Assembly: GCF_051622035.1 (NCBI RefSeq)
Contig: NC_135361.1
Location: 6,329,001-6,393,000 of the forward strand
Reading direction: 5' to 3'
DNA from: Arctopsyche grandis
Lineage: Eukaryota > Arthropoda > Insecta > Trichoptera > Hydropsychidae
Length of the DNA stretch: 64,000 bases
Shown here: positions 34,801 to 44,815 of the stretch, piece by piece
Position numbering within the stretch: position 1 is the first letter of the stretch
Layout of the letters: the number at the start of each line of letters is the position of its first letter
Translations under genes and position numbers: made by a program
Notes under the pieces: generated by a model
Database searches by the model: none
What the model saw: only the letters and a program-made list of their open reading frames with translations
Told to the model about the DNA's origin: nothing

Positions 34801-35292
34801 GTACTCAGTCTTGGGGCTTTTGATTCGGACATCGTTCGTTTCGATGTTGCCGTTGCTTATCAGCGGCTGTTTGTTATTGTCTGTTGCGTTTTTTCTATGG
34901 TTGTTGTGGGGTAGTAAGTCGGGTTTTGGCGGCGACGGTGATCTGGAGAGACGTCCAGCTCGAGAGCCCGCCGAGCTGGAGCGAGATCGCCCCGACAAGG
35001 AGCCAAGTCCTGTGGGTCCTCCTCCAGCCGAGGGAGACTTTTCTACTCTGTGCAAAGGACGACTCTCCTCTCCGAGTTTTTCGAATAGAGCTCTGGCGTT
35101 GTTGAATCGAGCCAGATGACTCTCTGTGCGTACGACAGTCACCTGCGCCCCAGGAACTACAGTTCCTGAGACTGTGATGGCGCTTTCAGTGGGTTGGGTC
35201 TCACGTGCGGGCGCCATACTTTGGAAGATGTTCGCTATTTGGGATACTTTAGAACCGGAGCTTGTTCTTCTCTTTTCCTCCATGTCTTCCAT
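19866..35292 (-). CDS. Spn: neurabin/spinophilin, PP1- and actin-binding scaffold (1698 aa)
   Basis: Twenty coding exons on the minus strand: 35292-33945, 31245-30390, 29080-29060, 28947-28518, 28450-28356, 28282-28104, 28025-27889, 27814-27663, 27591-27372, 27006-26953, 26864-26679, 26595-26440, 26356-26245, 23638-23346, 23263-23166, 23094-23037, 22963-22864, 22727-22548, 22301-22141, 20126-19866. They sum to 5097 nt with every phase agreeing. Neurabins tether protein phosphatase 1 to actin at synapses and cell junctions. Seen here: [15 protein letters not shown] near the N-terminus (family actin-binding region), a long Ser/Pro-rich part, [20 protein letters not shown] near 735-755, the PP1 docking motif KVSF (913-916) followed by [12 protein letters not shown] and [15 protein letters not shown] sequence, a PDZ domain (about 960-1050, GLGLSIIG carboxylate loop), a coiled coil (about 1135-1280) and a C-terminal SAM domain (1613-1675, [18 protein letters not shown]) with a Lys-rich end. 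The ATG chosen is the first in the exon after its acceptor; 5' UTR exons lie further right. Confidence 0.95.
20742..21058 (+). mobile_element. LTR-like element, ~317 bp, candidate solo LTR
   Basis: Runs from TGTAACGTGGGAACATGAG to CCCACCCCTACCCAACA, so 5'-TG...CA-3'. Its end motif (GTGAAGCGACTTTGACC...GGATCCTGAACCCACCCC) recurs at 11175-11290, supporting a repeat family. Flanks AATAT and ATACG do not give a clean duplication. It sits between inverted motifs ATGACGCCTAAAGCCA (20695) and TGGCTTTAGGCGTCAT (21086), perhaps the ends of an older host element. Confidence 0.45.
21233..21778. mobile_element. foldback MITE, ~546 bp, long inverted repeats
   Basis: Ends GGTGCTACTTTAGTATGCGG and CCGCATACTAAAGTGGCACC are inverted repeats. 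Inside, 21410-21655 forms a second long hairpin: ACCTATTTATTTAAGGGT and AACATATCTTAGCAGCC mirror ACCCTTAAATAAATAGGT and TTGCTAAGATATGTT. The short AACCTAACCTAACCT here belongs to the element and is not telomeric. Located in the neurabin intron 20127-22140. Confidence 0.72.
23785..24245 (+). pseudogene. decayed non-LTR retrotransposon RT C-terminal fragment
   Basis: Conceptual translation over several frames gives [39 protein letters not shown], KYEFFR, MGKIEG and [20 protein letters not shown]. This is the order seen after the reverse transcriptase domain of insect non-LTR retrotransposons. Frameshifts and a stop break it, so it is dead. It lies in the neurabin intron 23639-26244, opposite to that gene. 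Confidence 0.75.
24452..24810 (-). repeat. SINE type A, near full length
   Basis: Complete order of parts in reverse: CCAGGAAGGCCTAACAGG, GCGCCTTCCTGGCCAGAAAC, CCACAGAGACATCTATGG, GATAGGAAACAATCGACC, ATTGAACCGTGAC (B-box side) and TATGCTAACCACTAGTCAAC (A-box side). Intronic to neurabin. Confidence 0.75.
25042..25460 (-). repeat. SINE type B, near full length
   Basis: Same 3' block as type A (CCAGGAAGGTCTTACAGG, GCGCCTTCCTGGCC), but the head reads, in its own orientation, GCAGTATAGCTCAGTCGTTA and CACCGGGTTCGATCCC, which is closer to a real tRNA (A box TAGCTCAGT, B box GGTTCGATCC). Suggests a second, younger or recombinant subfamily. Confidence 0.7.
25661..26126 (-). mobile_element. piggyBac-like MITE, TTAA on both sides
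   Basis: Inverted copy of the element at 1293-1775. Ends CCCTTTGCCCGCGGC and GCCGCGGGCAAACGG; TTAA at 25657-25660 and 26127-26130. Interior shares GTGACGTCACATAAATGAGG and GCGAACAAGCCCTGTACG with the other copy. ORFs in it are not genes. Confidence 0.88.
29060..29080 (-). CDS. Spn: 21-nt microexon of neurabin
   Basis: On the minus strand the acceptor TTCACCTAATAG precedes CATTTTGGAAAAAAAAATAA plus G, followed by donor GTCAGT. It joins [20 protein letters not shown] across the flanking exons (phase 2 in, phase 2 out). Without it the phase is still kept but seven residues (SILEKKI-type) of a conserved family block are lost. It is too short for ORF-based gene finding and contains a 9-A run. Confidence 0.88.
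29081..30389. other. neurabin intron with short scattered repeats
   Basis: Non-coding. 29330-29940 has many dispersed copies of TTTTGACTAGTT/AACTAGTCAAAATATATT and ACTTCAACTGTAAC/ACAGTTGAAGT motifs in both orientations, i.e. a degraded inverted-repeat element. No exon is needed here, since the phases of the flanking exons match. Confidence 0.5.
33015..33240 (-). repeat. SINE type A, truncated
   Basis: Contains CATAGAGTCATCTATGAAC, AACCGTCTCCAATGAAATC, TCCAAGGTCTGGC and a head with CTCGAACCCGTGACCAC and ACCACTAATCCAAACTGCTG. The 3' block is lost. A second truncated copy follows at 33290-33520 in the same orientation, probably a local duplication. Confidence 0.65.
33290..33520 (-). repeat. SINE type A, truncated, neighbouring copy
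   Basis: Very like 33015-33240, including the shared prefix ATTGTAAGTATTATCAAA and ACGATTAACAATCATCA/ATGATTAACAATCATCA, so the two arose by tandem duplication with flanking sequence. The tRNA-like head is largely deleted (AGCCAGGGATAGAAACTGCT). Confidence 0.65.
34100..34345 (-). repeat. coding 21-bp repeat (Ser-Pro heptads) in neurabin exon 1
   Basis: The minus strand encodes tandem ATSPSPK-like heptads ([19 protein letters not shown], flanked by diverged SPTPK, SPIPK, SPVSN units). At DNA level the plus strand shows GGCGAAGGACTGGTTGCTTT repeating every 21 bp. The ORF of 292 aa on the plus strand at 34241-35119 is only the antisense reading of this exon. Confidence 0.85.
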
Positions 35293-35310
35293 AAAAGCCC
35301 TCAAGTGGAC

Positions 35311-37515
35311 CTGAAACAATCCAAAAAATACTCAATATTACTAAACATACACATTGATAATATTACAATTGTCATATTACTTGAAACTAATACTCTGTTA
35401 TCTCCAATATTGATATGAAACGTGGACCATCGATTAAATTTAGATAAGAAAATTCACAGAAGAAAACATCGTAGTATGTGATAATTGGAATGAGGAGAGC
35501 AAACTAAGAATTAGGGCGAAAACACACATCGTGTACATGGCTCCCCGCTGTGGGTGGTCTCCTACATTTCTCCAAATATGGGATACACCATTATCGATCA
35601 CTGTCAAACGAGGATAAATACAAGGATACAATTTTACCGAAAACACCCCAGAGGGTCATTTTGGGGCGGGGCGTGTTGGGCGTTCCATGAATTTGTGCAA
35701 GGCACGGCCCATTTTTATCGCATGTTTAAAAATATCTAAAAAAAAAACTACGTGTAGCGTGCACCGCTGTGTGTTCTCGTCCTTACTGATTAAGGTAGCA
35801 GATGATAGTGGGACCGATTGCGGAAATTGATAAAAACAATAAGCATAACACGAAAAATGACAATTTTGTACTATGTAGAAGAATAATTGAAGGAAGCAAA
35901 TATGTATAGTTTTAAGGAAGCATTTTAAATAGTAATAGGCAGTTTATCAAGTGAGAAAATTATGTACATAGAAGAGGAATATACCTAAATAGTACCCAAC
36001 ATAACAGCCAATACTGACTAAAGTATAAGAAACTAAGTAGAATCACACACGTAAATCTTGTTAAAAATAGAAAATTAATGGCTTTAATTAAGGATTCATC
36101 CAATTATATGTAAGTATGAATAAAGATTAAAACAATTCGACTTAAAAAATATCAAGAAAAATAAACTTTACAGTAGTTTGCTTTTATTCACACACATATA
36201 AAATAAAATATACATACATTTATCACAGTATAAATAATTGTATATAATTTGTAACTGGTAACTGTTTCTCTTGTTAATTAGATACAACTAATCCACTTCC
36301 TGCTTTAATAGATTATAAAAAAAAAGTTGAAACAAAAATAAAACAACAATAATCGTACTTACACATTTGTACTTGATCAAAATTGAACAATTTACAGAAA
36401 CGATCTAAAACGTTTGAGGTGTAGCGACCGGAAATGATTCAGATTCAATAAACAACACCGAAATCCTTATCTAATTATCAAAACAATGAAAAATGTGTGC
36501 CAAGACTGAAGATAAACGAAATTTCAGGGTTTATTTTCACTTAATACAACATACTAGGGATTGCAATACCGGTATTCTAATTTACCGGTAAATCGGAAAA
36601 ATTTACCGGTATTTACCGTAAGCTATTTGATCGCGAAATAAGTACATATACAGGCATATTATTGCATAATATTAAATTAAAAATTGATTCAAATGGCGTA
36701 TTGTGGATTAGGTTGTCTGGAATTTGTTTAAATTAATTATTGAACGTGCCAATGTCAAATTGATAAATTCACTGGCAACACAGACCAATCAAATCGTAAT
36801 AAATGCGATCAGACGGTTGTTTCAATTATGATCAAAACTTTCAAATGGTCCAAACTTAAAATAAATAAATACGATTGGTTAAAAATATAAAATAAAAAAT
36901 TTAATCAATTTATTATTACGAATTTACTTTAATGCATTTACATATATGACATTCAATTGAGATTTATTATTAATTATTTACGATTCAATCTAGGTTAACG
37001 TTTTTAGGAAAAGTAACCACATATACATACATACATACATTTACCGGTAAATACCGGTATACCAGTAGCAGAGAAAATAATTTACCGTTTACCGGTTTAT
37101 GACATATGGCGGTAAATTGCAATCCCTAGAACGTACACGAGTTTCAAATGAAAAATTCAACACTGATTCAAACCAAACGAAATCTTTATAAACTTAGAAG
37201 TAGTACTGCAAAGAAGGAAAACAAGTATCGAACTGACTATCATTATACACGTCGATCACTAGGAATGTAAATATAGATAAAAGTATTAAAACCGACAAAA
37301 TCACCGAATCGATAAATCCATTGTATGAATCAGATGATGTTTTACAATTTGGAATCATTGTTTCGTCACAGTTGAAAGGATATCCATGCTATCTATCAAG
37401 TGGTATCGTTAAATCTAGATAAGATAGTGGCTTTGTGCTAAGATAAACCGATACCAGCTCATTCGCAGCAGACTGGCGAGATATGTTCAGTTTGTTTGTC
37501 GAGTGATTCGCAAGA
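35311..37515. other. region between neurabin and thyroglobulin-domain gene
   Basis: No coding exon found. It holds the MITE at 36555-37128 and possibly the 5' region of one or both genes. Two short stretches (35511-35580 and 46990-47030) share GGCGAAAACACACA/GGCGAAATCACACA-type motifs with 42250, remnants of one repeat family. Confidence 0.4.
36555..37128. mobile_element. hAT-like MITE, ~574 bp
   Basis: Ends TAGGGATTGCAATACCGG and GGTAAATTGCAATCCCTA are inverted repeats, with further TTTACCGGTAAAT-type palindromes inside each end (GGTATTTACCG, CGGTAAATACCGG). Flanks CAACATAC (36547-36554) and GAACGTAC (37129-37136) match at six of eight bases, fitting an old hAT-type 8-bp duplication. Confidence 0.72.
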
Positions 37516-40500
37516 ATGGTTCGTACTCTAAAAGTGATATTGGTGACGGTGATGGTGGTGTTGTGTGTCCAAGCTGATGACAGCTGCTACGAATGCGTAA
37601 CAGATTTAGAAGCTAAAGATTGCGGCCCTGGAGAATTTTACAGGGAGAAATTCACTGTCGGAGGATGCTGTCCAGGATGCGCACCACTACAAGGTAGTAT
37701 TAACCAGGGCTGAGGATTCGGAGTCGGAGCATTTCGAGCGGAGTCATAAATAAAAATCAACCGACTCCGATGCCTTTTATTATTTTCTTTGATTAATAGT
37801 ATGACGGTATGTGACAATCAGAGTTTCCAATTTTATAGGGAACAATTTAAACGTCCATTTTATAAAATAAATGTGCATTTAAAAAATGTATTGTACATTA
37901 CAAAAAAATTGTGTGAATTTCTAAATGACGGATATAGATTGCATTAAAACTTTGCTTTAATCATTGAAAAAAATATTTGCTACTTAAAAATCGGATGAAA
38001 TGTGCATTAAAACTTTGCTTTAATCATTGAAAAAAATATTTGCTACTTAAAAATCGGATGAAATGTGCATTAAAATGACAGATGAACTGTATCGGCAACG
38101 TCGCGAATACCAAAATACGAACCGAAATTCAAATTCAAAATTCAAAATACGAAATTCATATATCAATATAGGTTCATCAAATTTGATATACAATCTCATC
38201 AGTGGCGTGCGGTGAAATTCTCTCTCTTTTTGTCGTACAGCCTTACTTAAAGTGCGCGGGCAGGATACAAGAGGAACAGGCTGTTCCCCTTGTATCCTGC
38301 TCGCGTACATTAAGTAAGGCTGTACGACAAAAAAAGAAAGAATTTCACCGCACGCCACTGAATCTCATAGTACCATAACTCATATGTTTATACCGTAGAT
38401 GGGTTTTGGCAAGGTCAGGGGTCAAAGAGCTCCCATATAAAACTCAATTTTCATACGTCCCAGTAACGCCATACAATTTAACTAGTCTACAGTTTTCAAA
38501 CTAGAATCACCAACTTTGGGCATACTATTTTATGGTAGTCACTTATGTAGACTGTTTATGTAAGGGTTTCGTTCCATTTTTTTTAGTTTCTATTCGACTT
38601 CATCCCATCAACCCGGCTAGTTCAATTAGACAATTGCTTAAAATCGATAAAATAAATTGCAACATACATATATTTCAGATAGGTGTGATATATGCAGGTC
38701 TTCGGATGAATGCGGTGATGGTCTGATGTGCAATACAACTATCAGAAAATGTGTTCCGGACGAAGGTGAGCAAAATTTCGAATAAAAAAAATAATTACAT
38801 GTGTATATGTTTAATTATAAGATGCATCTAATTTCAGAATCTTGCTTTGCTTACAAGCATCTAGTGGATAAGAAATTATATCCTCCGACGTGTTTGCCAG
38901 ACGGCACGTATGCACCCGTGCAGTGCAAAGGAGATCGTGTAGCGGGAAGGTAATAATATCCTGAATTAGTGTGTTACGGTAATTGTAATAAAACTAGCAT
39001 CATAGCTCAGTAAGCGTATAATGCTAGCAACCGAAGGGTCACGGGTTCGATCCCTGTTCTAGTGTTACTGGCCAGACTTTGGATATTTGTGACACCAAGT
39101 TGATCGTTTCCTATCTGAGTATGCCAATTTATCTGATTCCATTGTTGAAACAGTTCCTAGCAAATTGGTAAACTACCTTTATTTGTCATCATTAATTGAG
39201 TTGAATTTCAAATTTATAATAACATTATAAATTTATACATAGTAGGTGTGTACAAACTTGGCCATAGGTGTTGCCTTGGGGGGCAACCCCATAATTACCA
39301 GACTTGGGCTAAGGGCAGTTGTTTTTGGCACAAAAAATGGTTTACTATTGTTAAACCACGTTTTTTTGCTCTGGTCTATTGTTATTTGCAAAAGCATCTG
39401 CGACCAGCCGCCCTTTAGTGATGACTAGTCACCGGACCCAGAAGGTGCCGCGTATTGTTCAAAGATTGTAAATGCATTGTTAAAGGTTTGCCGAACCTTT
39501 TTTACAAAGGATTTACAACAATGGAACAATGGATAGCACTGTGACTATCCTCCTCTAGTGATGACCAGAGATAGACGCAGAAGTGCGCTGAAACGGGTTC
39601 CTACTGTAAATTTCTATTGGTAACCTTTTTTTTTGCTCTCTAGAGAGCAAAATAAAAAGGTTAACAATAGAAATTGACAAAAGGAATCCATTTATTTCGA
39701 GCCGGCGCATCAATGCGCCGGAGACTGGTGATGACCAAAGATAGGCGTTAGCTGAATGTTCGTCAAATAACAAAATTCTGTATACTATTCATTGGGAGCA
39801 ACCTCATTTTAAAGATCAACTGTATTGTCTCTTTAAATGGTTTTTATATATGTATATGTACATATAATATAATATCGCTATTTTGTCTGTCTGTCTGAGA
39901 TAACGCTCGCCGTATTATAAAAGTCGTTTCGATTCGACATACATATGTACGAAACAGCTAAACCACTGCCAAAACGTATATACGAATACAATAACAAAAT
40001 AAAAAAAAACTTCTATATATACTAATTACTACCAATGTTTCCTCTTGGCAGAGAATTTACCGCCATGTATTGAAAAATTATTTAATTAATTAATTTTTCT
40101 ATTGGTGTTTTATATTGTTTAGATGTAGGTAAGTAAACAATTAAATATAAATATTAAATTAAATATATTTAAAAGGTATTTGAAAAAAATTCGACCGCGT
40201 GGGGATCGAACACATGAATGACGACACATATTTTAAATTTATTTTTAATATTTAATAACTTAATATGCCAACACCCATGCGTCACGTCATGGGTACCCAT
40301 GTCATCGGCTACAACACTAGTATGTACACAATGGTGTATATTTTAAATCAAATAGATAGATTGCAATTCAAATTAAAATCTGTATTATTCATCAGATGTT
40401 TCTGCTCAGACAAACTAGGAAACAGGATATTCGGAAATGATTGGATCAAGGACGCCAAGGATATGACTTGCGGTAATCATTTCTGCAGTTGGATGTAAAA

Positions 40501-41794
40501 AGCGATAAAATATTGTTGAAATTTTGTGAATACATGTATAAAATGTAGCTTGCAGCCGAAAGAGGGCCGAATTGGAAGAAGAGAGAATAGACGTGACACT
40601 TCACTGCACTCCCAACGGAAATTACGAAGAATTGCAATGTGACTCTGGATTATGCTGGTGCGCCGACGAGAAGACAGGAGATCCCATCTCCGTAGTTCTG
40701 CCGGAAGACTTGGTCTCCCAACTTCCATGCTGTAAGTATTTTTACTAGTTACTAGTTATCATTACTAGTTGCTAGCCTCTTCTTACTCCACTTTCGATTT
40801 TTTCGTCTGACGAAATTTGGGTTCTTATCCGATCTTTGCTATTTTGCTCGGTTTGATCATCAATATATGTTGAAAATGAAGTCCGCCATTTTGATGGTGA
40901 AAAATAATCGTAATAGACACATTTGAAAATACTCCATCATCTTTTTCGTTGATGTCTATTGTCCACATTGGCGCATTCGTCCACACTGTTCCCATCGTTT
41001 TTTCCCTTTTAAACGCCTATAACATTTTCTTTTTTATTCACTCTATATTTTATTATGACATAAAACTTTATGTACCAAGCTTCAAATTCATTGCAGACGA
41101 TCCGGACGATATGGGATCGCAGTACACGAGACTGTGCGAGAGCAAAGCTCACGCCATATCACTGCTCAGGAACAAGTTGTTTGTGCACGGAACTGTGCAA
41201 GTTACTATGGAAAAAGTCTTCTGTGACTACGACGGCACATACGGAATATTCCAAATTTCTCAAGGAATGTAAGTTGATTTCACATCAAACAGATATACAC
41301 GTCCAGGTCAGTTTAAATTATTTGGTTTTTCAGAGCTTACTGCTCGTGGAGGGACGGCTCTAGGATTGGAAATTGGCAAATTGAAGCTGGTGCAAGTTTG
41401 GGTGGTGTCAATTGCAGTGAGTGCTATTCCAATCACTGCTTCACAGTTTAGTGCTGGATTTAATCTCGAGAGTTTCGTTTTAGATTGTGCGAGGGACACG
41501 AAGTATTTCGATGAAGCTGATAAAACGATGACCCAAGATTGTTCTGGAAACGGAAACTACAACCCGAAGCAACAGTTGAACGGCCAGATTTATTGTGTTG
41601 ACGGTGATGGTTTCCCCCTAACAAAACTGCACGAGCTAGGAGAAGACTATGATTGTACTACGCTAAAGGATGTTTATATGACTTGTGATGGGAAATTCAG
41701 TTTGTCTGATGGCGAACAGGTCTCTGAATTACCCCAAGAAGACTTGACTGAAACAATCGTAGTGACTGAAAAAGTCGCAGAATTAAAAGCATAA
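37516..41794 (+). CDS. secreted cysteine-rich protein with thyroglobulin type-1 domains (400 aa)
   Basis: Eight exons: 37516-37693, 38679-38765, 38838-38949, 40396-40472, 40549-40731, 41097-41268, 41334-41416, 41484-41794; 400 codons and stop, phases consistent. A signal peptide is clear (KVILVTVMVVLCVQA, cleavage about residue 20). Residues 21-88 are cysteine-rich (CYEC, GGCCPGC, CDICRSSDECGDGLMC), resembling an IGFBP/EB-like module. Next come two thyroglobulin type-1 repeats: CFAYKHL...CLPDGTYAPVQC...RCFCSD (the usual CWC is CFC), then LHCTPNGNYEELQCDSGLCW with CAD. A less regular stretch follows (YTRLCESKAHAISLLRNKLF), then a diverged third repeat (GNGNYNPKQQ, IYCVDGDG). Thyroglobulin type-1 modules often inhibit cysteine or aspartic proteases; that role here is inference. 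Final residues are acidic and Val/Glu-rich. Introns carry a hAT-like MITE (38200), a SINE head (39000) and a foldback (39444). Possible poly(A) signal ATTAAA at 41829. Confidence 0.9.
38200..38360. mobile_element. hAT-like foldback MITE, 161 bp, perfect 8-bp duplication
   Basis: Begins CAGTGGCGTGCGGTGAAATT and ends AATTTCACCGCACGCCACTG; arms of ~75 bp make it almost a perfect hairpin (CAGGATACAAGAGGAACAGG at the centre). AATCTCAT at 38192-38199 and 38361-38368 is an exact 8-bp duplication. Relatives at 44912 and 47570. Lies in intron 1 of the thyroglobulin-domain gene. Confidence 0.93.
38995..39185 (+). repeat. SINE, truncated, tRNA-like head
   Basis: Head ATAGCTCAGTAAGCGTATAA and CGGGTTCGATCCC are good A and B boxes, followed by the common body (TGGCCAGACTTTGGATATTT, GATCGTTTCCTATCTGAG, CAGTTCCTAGCAAATTGG). 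It is not a functional tRNA: the anticodon arm and acceptor pairing cannot be formed. Confidence 0.7.
39410..39575. mobile_element. small palindromic element, copy 1
   Basis: Core 39444-39539: GGTGCCGCGTATTGTTCAA and TTGTAAATGCATTGTTAAAGG mirror CCTTTTTTACAAAGGATTTA plus CAATGGAACAATGGATAGCAC. A second copy, inverted, with the same flanks (CCGGACCCAGA and TGATGACCAGAG-like) is at 52660-52830, so the repeat unit is larger than the palindrome. Confidence 0.65.
39610..39690. repeat. short hairpin around CTCTAGAG
   Basis: ATTTCTATTGGTAACCTTTT pairs with AAAAAGGTTAACAATAGAAAT around the centre TGCTCTCTAGAGAGCA. Non-coding, intronic. Confidence 0.6.
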
Positions 41795-41839
41795 AATATG
41801 AATAATTATAAATTGTATGATATTATTTATTAAAATAAT

Positions 41840-44535
41840 TTATTTTGAAAATATCGTAATTTTGTAGTTTTATTATATTGTACGAGTGGCCTGGTGCACG
41901 CATTTGTATACTTGATAAAAAGACTGAGACTGAGAAATTTGACAGACCGAGCATGCACAGTCTACTGTGACGTATGCATATGAATATAATAATTTGTTTA
42001 TAATTTTTTTTTAAACAAGAATTGTGCCCGTTGAAATTTCAACGGGTGGTTTCGGAAATAAATTGACAAATAAATTAAAATAAAGTCGAAATCGATAATA
42101 ACTCTTGATAATACTAAAATTTATATTTAGAAATCTCCATACTTGTCGATGCACTTACCACATACCCACATACTCACATACATCCTACCATATTCATAAA
42201 TATTATTATCTCAAATATCAAACAAGAGGAAGTAGTCGGCATTTTAAAATTCCGAAAACATAGGCGAAAACACACAGAGCACACTCACTTTTATTTAGTT
42301 CGACATCCAGATTTGTTTTAGATGGTTTTATACATGTAAATAAGAGGTTAGGAAAAAAAAGCTAGCATGCATAATCTATGCTCTAGCACCTAAGCTTAAA
42401 TCCATTTATTGAAAAAGTTTTGACAGTGATCGATAACGGTGATTTCCTAATTAAAAAATGTAGGAGAAATTTGTCGAAAAAAAGAATTTATGCATATTTT
42501 TCACAGCGGGACGCCAAGAACGTCATGTTGTCGTTCGATTCAGTATATTTTCGCCGTAAATAAGGTTGTAAATGAAGTTAATGAAAAAATGACATTAAAA
42601 TATATCATGAGTCAAGATACAATGGTCTAGTACTTTTCAGAAATTTTCAGGATTTTTTTTAAATTAAATAGATTTTTTTTAAAAAAAAAAGATCGACTGA
42701 TTGGGGCATGCTACAATATCAATATTATTATTAACAGTTAATATTGGAATAGCTTAGTATCGTGATAATCAGTAAGTAGTGTATCCGAGCTGTTTGGAAA
42801 CCGACGATACTAAAATCACGATCCGTTTAGAATGTGGTATGCGCCATTGGTTTTGTCAAACGTCAAATACATCTTTTGATTTGGCCATAACACGCATATC
42901 GAATTATAATATAAATATTTTAACATTCAATATATACTCTATTAGTGAAGTAAAACTATATATGAGAGATAATGAGAGAGTATAATGCAAATTTTATAAG
43001 ATATAGTGTGAAAAAGATAAATTCATAGGCGTTTAAACAATTAAAATCTGACAAAACGAGCGGGTAACGGAAAGTCAAACATATAAGGGCAATGGTCACT
43101 GGCTTTTTGGATTCTTAAAAGTGTTTATTACGATTATTTTTCACCATCGAACTATCGGAAGCGAGTTAAATTTCTATAGGTAACCAAACCATGTAAAATG
43201 GCAAAGCTTCAAACCTATCGGAAGAATGTAGGAATATTGCCTGAACGATAAGCGAAGTGAAACATAGAATAACCTTGTAAAAATGAATCAAACAACGAAA
43301 AATTATGTATTTTTTTTGTATATTCCAGAGAATACCGATAGGGGAGGGGGTTGGCTCATTGGGACCGTATTTATTTACATTTCTGCACTCTTAACACACC
43401 TTAAGCGGGTCATGTAGTACTACTTTTTTCAACTACTGCTGCTATTCGGCGGATTACGTAGTACTACGTTTCATATGGGCTTGACGAGAAATGCGGGATA
43501 CGTAGTATTACGTTTGATATTGGTTCATCGCGGAAGGCGGGATACGTAGTACTGCGTTTATTCTAATAGTATATGGAGAAACATAGATGTCACTACTTCG
43601 ATTTTTTTTATATGAGTTTGAATGTTGAACGATTTTTATAATCTATTGTATTTTTTCGCGCAGCCTTGTGTTTTTGCCCGCTACCGCTAGTCGCCGCAAA
43701 AAAATTCGCACGTTTCCTCATTTTGACTTTATCAACTTGACCCAACGCGTCACGGACGAGACTAGCGCCGGCAATTCTCAAGACACAACTCAGGTCTAAA
43801 CTATAAACATATGCAAATGCAATATGTACATATGTACATACAACGTAAGAATTTACGCAACGAGTGAATCACGAACCGGAATTATCTATTATATAAGCAA
43901 TAATGAAAATAATAATACTAAAAATAAACATGTAAAAAAAGTGAGGTCTTTTTTTAATGACCGGCGACCGGTTTTGCCAAATTAGACACCCACACGATTT
44001 TCAAATATGGCGCTTCTGATACACTCTAAAATGCGTCCGATCGAAATCAACTACAGCAGCATGATCCGAGCTAGATTCAACGCATAATACGAAGTTGGAA
44101 AATTAGGGTTTTGGATGCATGTCACGCGGGCATTAGCACAAGCTTGTGTGTGTGTATACCGAGCTAAAAAGAACGAATTTATAATACAGGTGTGTGTATA
44201 TAAATACATATATATATAAAGCGAGATGTAGAAAATGATAACGAGTAACGGCTCTCGTAGCGGCTCGTTATGGCCACTGACCATTATGATAATTGAAATT
44301 CGGGGTTCCGACAATACGACCATTCTTGTCTCCCATCAAACACTACGTATTATATTATATGTGCATACACGGAATTCGTCTATAAATAAGTGCACGTACT
44401 GTGAGATAATACAAACTTTGTATGTTAAAATATTTTTATTTAACTGGCGGTCGACAGCCTGTCACACGTGCCACAATGTGGCACGCCCGTGTTATTCAAT
44501 TTGTTTAAGAAAAAATGCGGGGCGCCACTGCTATC
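41840..44535. other. intergenic, Helitron-like end, minisatellite, no gene
   Basis: At 42014-42040 ATTGTGCCCGTTGAAATTTC with AACGGGTGG forms the hairpin seen next to Helitron-like 3' ends (compare 47848), here with CTTG rather than CTAG. 43020-43160 matches 55520-55690 in reverse. No coding gene; the ORFs are short and unsupported. Confidence 0.45.
43395..43565 (+). repeat. degenerate minisatellite with TACGTAGTACTACGTTT core
   Basis: Four diverged units of roughly 50-60 bp, each with GTAGTACTAC/GTAGTATTAC, the last three followed by GTTT and preceded by GCGGGATAC or GGCGGATTAC (at about 43407, 43453, 43496 and 43540). Purpose unknown. Confidence 0.6.
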
Positions 44536-44539
44536 TTAA

Positions 44540-44726
44540 CCCCCGTACACACTCGGCGCTTTCAATTGAGCGCTTCGAGATACTGGATATCGTATGAAAG
44601 CGCACGAACGCGTACACCGCCGAGTGTGTACGCGTTCGGGCGCTTTCATACGATATCCAGTATCTCGAAACGCGCACTTCAAAAGCGCTCAATTGAAAGC
44701 GCCAAGTGTGTACGGGGGGGGGGGGG
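44540..44726. mobile_element. foldback MITE flanked by TTAA, 187 bp
   Basis: Ends CCCCCGTACACACTCGGCGC and GCGCCAAGTGTGTACGGGGG are inverted, and the arms continue through TTTCAATTGAGCGC and ACTGGATATCGTATGAAAGC almost to the centre (ACACCGCCGAGTGTGT). TTAA sits at 44536-44539 and 44727-44730. TTAA plus C-rich ends fit a piggyBac-type target. The right end has a run of 13 G. Confidence 0.85.
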
Positions 44727-44815
44727 TTAAGGGCGCATAAAGGGCACGGTATACTCCAGCTGTGATGGGCGTATCCTCGCGTCGCTGTTAATTCGTACGA
44801 TATTATCTATTTACG

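Noticed and set aside
34241..35119. 292-aa ORF on the plus strand
   Set aside because: It is antisense to neurabin exon 1; codon structure, repeats and conserved motifs are all on the minus strand.
38995..39070. Possible tRNA gene (good A and B boxes)
   Set aside because: No cloverleaf: acceptor and anticodon stems do not pair, and the sequence continues into the SINE body.
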